Below are positions 23,927 through 31,007 of a stretch of 33,740 nt of DNA, piece after piece. The DNA lies in the NCBI GenBank assembly GCA_030744755.1, contig JASLPY010000059.1, positions 1 through 33,740 on the forward strand. The letters are read 5' to 3'. The notes below the pieces were generated by a model. That model worked only from the letters and a program-made list of their open reading frames with translations, ran no database searches and had not been told where the DNA came from. Position 1 is the stretch's first letter, and each line of letters begins with the position of its first letter. The position numbers and the translations under genes are program-made. Source of the stretch: Kiritimatiellia bacterium. Its GTDB lineage: Bacteria; Verrucomicrobiota; Kiritimatiellia; UBA8416; JADHWI01.

Positions 23927-24042
23927 GGGAGGGGCAGCGGCCTCGCTGCCCGCGGACACCGAGACCGGCGTCCCTCCCGTAGGGGCGCGACGGCGTAGCC
24001 AAGAGACGTTGATCCCGCTCAAACCACGGGGTCTCGGAGAAT
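23927..24042 (+). repeat. Three-hairpin palindromic repeat, copy 2, with tail reaching the ThuA start codon
   Basis: The core at 23927-23978 is 52 bp, like copy 1. It has outer ends GGGAGGG / CCCTCCC and inner hairpins GGGCAGC / GCTGCCC and an imperfect GACACC / GGCGTC. The tail GTAGGGGCGCGACGGCGTAG, then GATCCCGC and CCACGGGGTC, ends four bases before the ATG at 24046 and supplies its GGAG. Confidence 0.85.
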
Positions 24043-24045
24043 CTA

Positions 24046-24909
24046 ATGAAGACCAAACACCTGTTAACCGCATTGCTTGCTTCACTTCTCTGCCTTGCAA
24101 CATGCAGTTCCGTGTATTGTAAAGAGACGACCGAGATGAAGAAGATATACTTCCTGGCCGGTAAAGGCAGTCATGGAAAGGACTGTCATGCGTTCAGCGC
24201 AGGTTCCAGGCTTTTGGCCTCGATCCTCAACGAGAACGTGACGGGAGTTAACGCAGTTGTTTGTGAAAATGGCTGGCCGGACGATACGTCATTCCTCGAC
24301 AACGCCGCGGCAGTTGTCATGTTTTGTGACGGCCTCAATCATCACGTGGGCAATGGACACTGGGAAGAGCTCGACAAGATGGCAAAGAAGGGCGTCGGAA
24401 TTGCTGTGCTGCATTACGCAGCGGTTGTGGCCAAGGGGAAGACTGGCGACTACTTCCTGGATTGGATGGGCGGCTACTATGAACCGGGATGGTCGGTAAA
24501 CCCGCATTGGGAAGCAAACTTCGAGAGTTTCCCTGAGCACCCCGTGACCCGAGGGATGAAACCATTCACGATCCATGATGAATGGTATTTTCACATGCGT
24601 TACCGGGAAGGCATGAACAATGTTACTCCTGTCCTGTCGGCACACCCGCCGGCAAGCACGATGAAGCGTCCAGACGGACCCCACAGCGGCAACCCTGATG
24701 TTCGAGCCGCGGTTAAGAACGGAGAGATCCAACACGTTGCCTGGGTTGCCACGAGGCCAGGTGGCGGCAGGGGTTTCGGCTTCACAGGTGCGCACTATCA
24801 CAAGAACTGGCAGGATGAGAATTTCCGGAGGCTCGTATTGAATGCCCTGGCCTGGATAGCAAATGTCGAGATCCCGCAGGACGGAGTGCCTGTTGCGATA
24901 CCGGAATGA
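24046..24909 (+). CDS. Secreted ThuA-domain protein (third in the window)
   Basis: A 287-aa ThuA-family protein with an N-terminal signal peptide (HLLTALLASLLCLATCSSVYC; the Cys residues make a lipoprotein possible but the lipobox is poor). It is of a different subtype from the other two: MKKIYFLAGKGSHGKDCHAF opens the domain, followed by VVMFCDGLNHHVGNGHW, GVGIAVLHYAAVVAKGKTGDYFLDWMGGYYEPGWS split over the core, and GGGRGFGFTGAHYHKNWQDENFRRLVLNALAWIA near the end. That end resembles ThuA proteins that occur beside Gfo/Idh/MocA enzymes. The role is probably in handling extracytoplasmic sugars. The start follows repeat copy 2, whose tail donates the ribosome-binding site. Confidence 0.88.
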   Translation: MKTKHLLTALLASLLCLATCSSVYCKETTEMKKIYFLAGKGSHGKDCHAFSAGSRLLASILNENVTGVNAVVCENGWPDDTSFLDNAAAVVMFCDGLNHHVGNGHWEELDKMAKKGVGIAVLHYAAVVAKGKTGDYFLDWMGGYYEPGWSVNPHWEANFESFPEHPVTRGMKPFTIHDEWYFHMRYREGMNNVTPVLSAHPPASTMKRPDGPHSGNPDVRAAVKNGEIQHVAWVATRPGGGRGFGFTGAHYHKNWQDENFRRLVLNALAWIANVEIPQDGVPVAIPE

Positions 24910-25046
24910 TAGAGGCTTGTGCGGATATCACAGAGTCATTTCTCGGTAGAATCATTTGAGAATTGGCTGAGCAGTCTAAACTGCGGAAAGCCGGAACGCG
25001 ACACAGCCCACTCTCAAGCATGTGCGGGGGCAATGTTGGAAAGCGC

Positions 25047-25108
25047 GTCCACCTCATAGCGGTGGACGTACCTAGAGGGAAAGTAGGTCCACCGCTACGA
25101 GGTGGACC
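25047..25108 (+). repeat. REPIN-like palindrome, family with GTCCACC arms, copy 2
   Basis: Arms GTCCACCTCATAGCGGTGGAC and the matching GTCCACCGCTACGAGGTGGAC region are separated by GTACCTAGAGGGAAAGTAGG. Each arm folds on itself (GTCCACC / GGTGGAC) and pairs with the other. It is close to the copy at 13307-13369, including the flanking CCAGGCGAAT on the right. Confidence 0.88.
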
Positions 25109-25186
25109 AGGCGAATCAATTGTGAGCATAGTGATTCTGTCGATATCTTAACGGGAGTGATTCGGCGCTCGCAGCGTTGCACAAAC

Positions 25187-25271
25187 TGTCATCCTGAGCG
25201 AAGCGGAGCGGAGTCGAAGGATCTCCGTTGGAAAGCGAAGTATAAGATCCCTCGGCAAGCTCGGGATGACA
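25187..25271. repeat. TGTCATCCTGAGCGAAG-type interspersed repeat
   Basis: TGTCATCC (25187-25194) and GGATGACA (25264-25271) are perfect inverted ends. Inside, AGGATCT pairs with AGATCC. I know this sequence type as a very common interspersed palindrome in many bacterial phyla. With the element at 25047 it accounts for most of the 417-bp gene-free stretch 24910-25326; the remainder shows nothing that I can support. Confidence 0.8.
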
Positions 25272-25326
25272 ATGTCTGAACGATGACAGTGAATCCAGAA
25301 ACATCATCATCAACCAAAGGAAATCT

Positions 25327-26313
25327 ATGATGGCAGGAAGAATCGGTCGATGTTTCGCGGTAAACGTGATTGTCGGTTTGCTGGTGCTGGGACAGGCATG
25401 CGGCAAAGGCTCGGTTAAAGTCTTCATTCTTGCCGGCCAGTCGAACATGGAAGGACACGGGGTCGTACAGGGAACACAGAAAGGTTCGTTGGAAACTCTT
25501 TCCAAAGATCCGATCTCCGCGGCACGTTACAAGCACCTGCTTGACAAGGATGGAAAGTGGATAGTCCGTGATGATGTTTATCTCTATTACTATGCTCCGA
25601 GAGGCAGATTAACTATCGGCAACAGCGCGGCAAAGAACGCCATAGGTCCTGAGTTCGCCTTTGGCTGGACGGTGGGTGACTATATTGAAGACCCTGTTTT
25701 GCTCGTAAAATGGGGGCCGGGTGGCTGCGCGCTGGCAGGCCCATGGCGCCCGCCGAGCTCGGGCAAACACGGCGACAAGGAGCGCGGCCCCGGCATCGGA
25801 GATCAGTATGACGGAATGATTTCCGGCACAAAAAAGGCGCTCGCCAACATCAAGGCTGATTTCCCAGACCTGGCAGGCAAGAAGATCGAGATTGTCGGTT
25901 TCGGCTGGCACCAGGGATGGAACGACGGCTGCAGTCATAAGGACACGGCCGAGTACGAAAAGAACATGGCAAACTTCATACGCGACGTCCGTAAGGACTT
26001 TGGTGTTCCTGATCTGCCTTTCGTCATCGGCGGCAGCGGGTTCGGCGGATGGGGGCAAACGATCGACCGCCGTCTCGGCGTCATGAAGGCCCAGGAGGCC
26101 GTGACAAAGTACGAAGACTTCAAAGACAACACCAGGTACGTGGAAACACGCAGCTTTTTCCGCGACGGCCCCGTGTCACCGCGCCCAATCCGATATCATT
26201 GGTGCTGCAACGCAGAGAGCTACTACCTGATTGGTGAAGGCATGGGCAAGGCCATGGTCGAGTTGCTGGGCGGTCCAAAAGCACCGCCTAACCCGACGGG
26301 GCCGCAGAAGTAA
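25327..26313 (+). CDS. Secreted SASA / carbohydrate-esterase-like protein
   Basis: A 328-aa exported SGNH-type esterase of the sialate O-acetylesterase (SASA) superfamily that probably removes acetyl groups from glycans. A signal peptide precedes residue 25. The nucleophile Ser is S39 in FILAGQSNMEGHG. The second block is GFGWHQGWNDGCSHKDTAEY near residue 192, where the common WxQGExD Glu is replaced by Trp; this variant is one I associate with a PVC-rich branch. PFVIGGSGFGGWG follows, then SPRPIRYHWCCNAESYYLIGEGMGKAM with the catalytic His region. AAAGGAAA precedes the start. It lies in the exported glycan-attack block with sialidase-like and sulfatase genes. Confidence 0.87.
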   Translation: MMAGRIGRCFAVNVIVGLLVLGQACGKGSVKVFILAGQSNMEGHGVVQGTQKGSLETLSKDPISAARYKHLLDKDGKWIVRDDVYLYYYAPRGRLTIGNSAAKNAIGPEFAFGWTVGDYIEDPVLLVKWGPGGCALAGPWRPPSSGKHGDKERGPGIGDQYDGMISGTKKALANIKADFPDLAGKKIEIVGFGWHQGWNDGCSHKDTAEYEKNMANFIRDVRKDFGVPDLPFVIGGSGFGGWGQTIDRRLGVMKAQEAVTKYEDFKDNTRYVETRSFFRDGPVSPRPIRYHWCCNAESYYLIGEGMGKAMVELLGGPKAPPNPTGPQK

Positions 26314-26472
26314 CAATTCGGTGGACCTGACGGCCATCCTTCTACAGTATACGTTCAATCCCCCTGCGGGGACGCAAGGCACAATTACGGTTGCGGGCAG
26401 ATGTCGCTGCGGGTATTCCACGGGCATAACTGGAGATACGGCTCGAGGGCATTAAACGGAGGACACAGGTAC

Positions 26473-27417
26473 ATGAAAGACGAGAAGGGCATCGTAAAGG
26501 CGCATGACGCCGACTGGATGGTCACGCGGCGTGACATGCTGAAAGCGTCAGGTTCCGCCCTCGCGGGACTTTGCATGGGAGTGCCGCTCGCGTACGCGGA
26601 CAAAACAGATCGTAAAGCGGAACTGCGTTTCGGGATTGTGACAGATGCGCATTATGCCGACAGAGCCGCGGGAGGCGCGCGCCAATACAGAGAATCTGTA
26701 GCCAAGATGACTGAATGCGTCACACTGATGAATGAGAAGAATGTTGATTTCCTTATCGAGCTCGGCGACTTCAAGGACCAGGGCAAACCCGTGGACGAGA
26801 CGACTACCCTGAGATACCTCGAAACTATTGAGAAGACCTTCGGACAGTTCGAAGGTCCTCGCTATCACGTCCTGGGCAATCACGATATGGACAGCATATC
26901 GAAGGAGCAATTCCTGGCCCGCGTAGGGAACACCGGAATCAAGCAGGGATCCAAGCACTATTCCTTTGATTCAAAGGGGGCACACTTTGTTGTTCTCGAC
27001 GCAAACTACGACGCCGGCGGACTCGATTATGATCATGGCAAGTTCAATTGGACAGACGCCAATATCCCGCGTGAAGAACTCGACTGGCTAAAGACCGACC
27101 TGGCGGCAACATCCAAGCCGGTGATTGCATTTGTTCACCAGCAACTTGATGGCAAAGGTAGCCACTACATCAAGAACGCGGATCAAGTCCGTAACCTTCT
27201 ACAGGAGAGCAGTCAGGTTCTTGCGGTTTTCCAGGGCCATAATCATGCAGGACATTACAGTCATATCGAAAACATCCATTATTACACCCTGAAAGCGATG
27301 GTCGACGGGACCGGAGAGAAGAACAGCTCATATGCTGTTGTTGAAGTGTATAATGATCACAGCATTGTCGTCACCGGTTATCGCAAAGCGGTAAGCAGAG
27401 AGATGAAGAAGGCATGA
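26473..27417 (+). CDS. Tat-exported calcineurin-like metallophosphoesterase
   Basis: A 314-aa metallophosphoesterase with the full set of metal motifs: DAHY (D-x-H), ELGDFKDQG (GD), VLGNHDMDS (GNHD), FVHQQLDG (H) and FQGHNHAGHYS (GHxH). An N-terminal RRDMLKASGSALAGLCMG is a twin-arginine-type signal. Enzymes of this group cleave phosphomonoesters or diesters; the substrate is unknown. Start 26473 has CGGAGGAC nine bases upstream; the longer open frame back to 26401 has no such support. It sits between the esterase and the sialidase-like gene, so removal of phosphate from glycans or nucleotides outside the cytoplasm is likely. Confidence 0.88.
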   Translation: MKDEKGIVKAHDADWMVTRRDMLKASGSALAGLCMGVPLAYADKTDRKAELRFGIVTDAHYADRAAGGARQYRESVAKMTECVTLMNEKNVDFLIELGDFKDQGKPVDETTTLRYLETIEKTFGQFEGPRYHVLGNHDMDSISKEQFLARVGNTGIKQGSKHYSFDSKGAHFVVLDANYDAGGLDYDHGKFNWTDANIPREELDWLKTDLAATSKPVIAFVHQQLDGKGSHYIKNADQVRNLLQESSQVLAVFQGHNHAGHYSHIENIHYYTLKAMVDGTGEKNSSYAVVEVYNDHSIVVTGYRKAVSREMKKA

Positions 27418-27461
27418 CCCTGGAAAGAGCAGTTGGAACAGCTGTTGTCCCGTTACCCCGT

Positions 27462-27526
27462 CGGAAGTCTCTGCGACTTCCGCTGCATCCCATCTCTCCC
27501 CGTAGCGGAACTCGCCAAGAGTTCCG
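27462..27526 (-). repeat. REPIN-like pair of hairpins before the sialidase-like gene
   Basis: CGGAAGTC / GACTTCCG (27462-27482) and CGGAACTC / GAGTTCCG (27506-27526) are two perfect 8-bp hairpins with related arms. The linker read on the minus strand is CTACGGGGAGAGATGGGATG, similar to the GTACGGGAGAGGGAAAGT linker of other elements in the window. Confidence 0.7.
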
Positions 27527-27578
27527 ATCTCTGTCAATTACTTCTGCCCTTTGCGAAGTCCAGGGCAACGCCCTGGGG

Positions 27579-28868
27579 ATGTTGCGCATATTCTTAACCG
27601 GACTCATTCTGTCAGCCTTAACCCAGCTGCTGCAGGGAGCGGACATTGAGGATGCGGTCAACCAGGAACCACCGGCGATTGACATCGCGACGGGTTGGGA
27701 GATTCCTTCAGAAGGCTACTGTGACCAACCCTACGTAGTGAAACTGGATGATGGCACCTGGCTGTGCACGATGACCACAGGCAAGGGACATGAGGGACAG
27801 ACGGGACAGCATATCGTCTCCTGCCGCAGTCGTGATCGCGGCAAGACGTGGGGGCCATTGGTCGATATCGAGCCTGCCGATGGACCGGAGGCATCGTGGG
27901 TCATGCCCTATCTTGCGGGGTACGGCCGGGTGTACGTCTTCTACACCTACAACGCCGCGAACATGCGCGAGGTCATCGCGGCAACCGACTATGCACGCAG
28001 GCGGGTAGACACCCTCGGTGAATATGCGGTGAAGTATTCTGATGATGGAGGGACAAGCTGGTCAAAGGAACGATGGTACATTCCCGTAAGAGAAGCCACT
28101 ATCGACCGGAAAAACCCTTATCAAGGCAAGGTTCGCTTCTTCTGGGGTGTTGGTAAACCCGTGCAACACAAGGGAAGCATGTACCTCGGGTTTGCGAAAA
28201 TAGGCAAGTTTGGCAAAGGCTTCATCGAAACCAGCGAGTCCTGGTTCCTCAGGTGCAGCAACATTGAAACCGAACGTGATCCGGCGAAACTGACATGGGA
28301 GACACTGCCGGAAGGCGATGACGGCCTGAAATCACCAGGAGGTCCGATTGCGGAAGAAGTTAACCTTACGAGCCTTTCGGACGGGAGCTTGTTCTGCACC
28401 TACCGCACTGTGGCCGGCCACCCCTGCCACGCCTATTCACGTGATGACGGCAAAAGCTGGACCAAATCTGCTTTCATGACCTATCAACCGGGAGGAGACT
28501 TGATCAATCATCCCCGGGCGGCCAATTTCGTGCGGCGGATTGATGGCGGACCCTATGCCGGCCGCTACATTTACTGGTTTCACAATCACGGCGGTAAGTG
28601 GTACGAGGGGCGCAATCCAGCATACCTGATCGGGGGTGTCGAACGGGACGGTCCCGATGGAAAGGTGATCCACTGGGGAAAGCCGACGGCGGTGCTATAT
28701 GATAAGAACAAGAAGGTTCGTATCAGTTACCCGGATTTCATTTGGGATGGCGGCCTCTACATCACCGAAACTCAGAAAAACGTTGCCCGCGTTCACATGG
28801 TCCCCGATGAACTGCTGCGGAGCCTATGGAAGAAAAAGAAAACAGCATCCCAGCCGAACAAAGAATAG
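27579..28868 (+). CDS. Secreted sialidase-like BNR-repeat protein
   Basis: A 429-aa six-bladed propeller protein of the sialidase superfamily. A signal peptide (RIFLTGLILSALTQLLQGA) leads the chain. Three Asp-box motifs (S-x-D-x-G-x-T/S-W) are visible: SRDRGKTW, SDDGGTSW and SRDDGKSW. The segment EGYCDQPYVVKLDDGTWLC fits the first blade. The Arg triad of true sialidases cannot be confirmed by eye, so it may be another exo-glycosidase or a carbohydrate-binding relative. I start at ATG 27579, where the signal peptide begins. An ATG at 27414 overlapping the previous stop (ATGA) is in frame with a good ribosome-binding site, but the 55 added residues only translate palindromic repeat. Confidence 0.82.
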   Translation: MLRIFLTGLILSALTQLLQGADIEDAVNQEPPAIDIATGWEIPSEGYCDQPYVVKLDDGTWLCTMTTGKGHEGQTGQHIVSCRSRDRGKTWGPLVDIEPADGPEASWVMPYLAGYGRVYVFYTYNAANMREVIAATDYARRRVDTLGEYAVKYSDDGGTSWSKERWYIPVREATIDRKNPYQGKVRFFWGVGKPVQHKGSMYLGFAKIGKFGKGFIETSESWFLRCSNIETERDPAKLTWETLPEGDDGLKSPGGPIAEEVNLTSLSDGSLFCTYRTVAGHPCHAYSRDDGKSWTKSAFMTYQPGGDLINHPRAANFVRRIDGGPYAGRYIYWFHNHGGKWYEGRNPAYLIGGVERDGPDGKVIHWGKPTAVLYDKNKKVRISYPDFIWDGGLYITETQKNVARVHMVPDELLRSLWKKKKTASQPNKE

Positions 28869-28964
28869 AGATTGTTTTTGCAGATTTAACCTAGAAAAAG
28901 CACTTGAATCGCGCTTTCGAGCCTCATCATATGATCTGGAGTGCGGTGGCAGAAAGGCAAAGTC

Positions 28965-30770
28965 ATGTCGCTATTGAAAGCCATATCAAACGTACTCCTA
29001 TACATCACCTTCTGCACAGGGACCACCTGCGCAGCTGATTTCTATGTGGCCCCCAACGGCAATGATGCCGGCCCGGGGACTGAAAACAAGCCGTTTGCAA
29101 CGATCGGAAAGGCGCGTGACGCAGTGCGCGCGATCTCCGCGAACGGATTGAAGAATAACATTACCGTTCAGATTCGCGGTGGCATCTACAGAATAGACAA
29201 CCCGGTCTTGTTCGATTCGCGGGATTCGGGGACTGACAAGTTCAGGATCACCTATGAGGCGCGTAAGAGTGAAACACCGGTGTTTTCAGGTGCACGCGTG
29301 ATTTCGAACTGGAAAGTGAACAGTGATGGAACCTGGGAAGCTCCTGTTCCCGCCGATTGGTCTTTCCGCGAGTTGTTCATCAATGAAGTCCGGAGACCGC
29401 GCTGTCGGCATCCCAACAAGGGATTCGCCAAGGTAACCAAGGTTATTAATGATCGCAGGCAGTTCGAGTTCAAGCCTGGCGATTTTCCGAGAATAGCCGA
29501 TGCCGGGGATACTGAACTGGTCATGCTCCATGACTGGTCGATTTCCAGGAACGGCGTGAAGTACGTTGACGGAAAGACTCATGTCATTGAAACCGTCTAC
29601 GAGATTGGCGGGCCGGCCCGTTTCTGGCGGATTAACGGATTTGAGCAGAATCCCCGGTTCCGTCTCGAGAATCATCCTGTCTTCCTTGATGCTCCAGGAG
29701 AGTGGTACCTGGACAGAAACGCGAATCTTCTGCGATACCGCCCTCTGCAGGGCGAAGAGCCCGGGGAGATACAGGCGGTCGCCCCGGTTGCCCCCCAGTT
29801 ACTGGTGCTGAAAGGAGAAAAGGGCAAGCCGGTCAAGAATCTCCATTTTCGAGGCCTCTTATTCAAACACACTCACTGGCAGTTTGAGGAGAACCGGTAT
29901 GGCGGAGGACAGGCGTGTTTTCACTGGAGCGGCACCTCGCCGGCGGGAGAGATGAAATGGAACTGGCAGCCCGTGATTCCGGCGCTGATGTTCGAATTCG
30001 CCGAATCCTGCGGACTGGAAAACGTGTCTATCGTGGACGTCGGAGGCTCAGGAATATGGCTCAGACAGGGGTGCATTAACAACAGTATCGTGAACAGCAG
30101 GATTGCTGGCGCGGCGGCCAATGGCGTGATGATCGGCGAGCACAAGGTTCCGGAGGGCGCAACTGTGGCTTCCGGGAATGTGATCCGAAACAGCGTGATT
30201 GAAGATTGCGGTGTTCATTTCTTCGGTTCGGTCGGGGTATGGATCGGGTTAAGCAACGGAAACCGGATAGCGAGCAACGAGATTCGGCGTCACCCGTACA
30301 CTGGCATATCCGTCGGCTGGCGATGGAACCCCACTCCTACTCCCTGCAAGGCCAACGTGGTTGAGGACAATCACATTCATCACGTCATGCAAGTCTTGTC
30401 AGACGGAGGCGGAATCTACACACTCGGTCTTCAACCCGGGACGGTGTTGAGAGGAAATTGGATTCATGACGTACCCCTGAACGCCGGGAGGGCGGAGAGC
30501 AACGGTATGTTTCTTGACGAAGGAACGACCGGCATTGTAATCGAGAACAACTTCATTCATGACATCGCCAAATCTCCCTTCCGCTTCCACAAGGCGACGA
30601 CGAACCTGCTTAGAAACAACACTGTCGTCCTGGGAAAGGACCTTCCCCTGGTCAGGTACAACAACACGCAGGCGAAGAACATCAAGCAAGAGAAGAACCG
30701 GGCAATCCAGGCTGGCTCCGACGAGTTCAGGAAGATAACTGAGCAGTACCGTAAGAGCGCAGGAAGATAG
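28965..30770 (+). CDS. Secreted right-handed parallel beta-helix protein (GH141-like)
   Basis: A 601-aa exported protein. A signal peptide (AISNVLLYITFCTGTTCAA) is followed by DFYVAPNGNDAGPGTENKPF and the family's ATIGKARDAVR. FRITYEARKSETPVFSGARVISNW then matches the opening I associate with GH141-type and related beta-helix glycosidases. The second half has many short turns with Asn ladders (NSIVNSRIAGAAANGVMIG, NRIASNEIRRHPYTGISVGW, NVVEDNHIHHVMQ, GIVIENNFIHDIAK), typical of a pectate-lyase-like helix. GH141 includes fucosidase and xylanase activities, so an algal or plant glycan is a plausible substrate; assignment to the family needs a profile search. It lies between the sialidase-like gene and a sulfatase. 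Confidence 0.87.
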   Translation: MSLLKAISNVLLYITFCTGTTCAADFYVAPNGNDAGPGTENKPFATIGKARDAVRAISANGLKNNITVQIRGGIYRIDNPVLFDSRDSGTDKFRITYEARKSETPVFSGARVISNWKVNSDGTWEAPVPADWSFRELFINEVRRPRCRHPNKGFAKVTKVINDRRQFEFKPGDFPRIADAGDTELVMLHDWSISRNGVKYVDGKTHVIETVYEIGGPARFWRINGFEQNPRFRLENHPVFLDAPGEWYLDRNANLLRYRPLQGEEPGEIQAVAPVAPQLLVLKGEKGKPVKNLHFRGLLFKHTHWQFEENRYGGGQACFHWSGTSPAGEMKWNWQPVIPALMFEFAESCGLENVSIVDVGGSGIWLRQGCINNSIVNSRIAGAAANGVMIGEHKVPEGATVASGNVIRNSVIEDCGVHFFGSVGVWIGLSNGNRIASNEIRRHPYTGISVGWRWNPTPTPCKANVVEDNHIHHVMQVLSDGGGIYTLGLQPGTVLRGNWIHDVPLNAGRAESNGMFLDEGTTGIVIENNFIHDIAKSPFRFHKATTNLLRNNTVVLGKDLPLVRYNNTQAKNIKQEKNRAIQAGSDEFRKITEQYRKSAGR

Positions 30771-30818
30771 GAAGGCTGTGCACGGAAGCAGGGGCCGGCT
30801 GGGTCACGAGCCCGGTAG

Positions 30819-30840
30819 AACGGTCCTCCGGGCCGTTTAT
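30819..30840 (+). terminator. Possible weak intrinsic terminator after the beta-helix gene
   Basis: AACGGTCC and GGGCCGTT form an 8-bp stem (one G-U pair) with a 3-base loop, followed by only TTAT, 48 bases after the stop codon at 30770. The short U-tract makes efficiency doubtful. Confidence 0.35.
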
Positions 30841-31007
30841 GTGGCAGATGGAGCGGTAAGAGAAGCGAGAATTAGTGCACTTCGTTCTGTTTTCTCACAA
30901 CGTCTGCCGCTTGCCTGTCGCTTTGAACAGCCCAGAGGGCCGTTTTACTGAGGGAGCCCCACGTGGGACACTGTTTCCGCACAGGAACAGGCAAAGGAGA
31001 GAACGGA

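Noticed and set aside
26314..26472. Open frame between the esterase and metallophosphoesterase with a phrase like QYTFNPPAGTQGTITV.
   Set aside because: No start codon with a ribosome-binding site and no family match that I can name; more likely non-coding leader.
27414..27578. Earlier start of the sialidase-like gene, overlapping the previous stop codon as ATGA.
   Set aside because: Although the ribosome-binding site is good, the 55 residues come from two palindromic hairpins and would bury the signal peptide. Kept only as an alternative.
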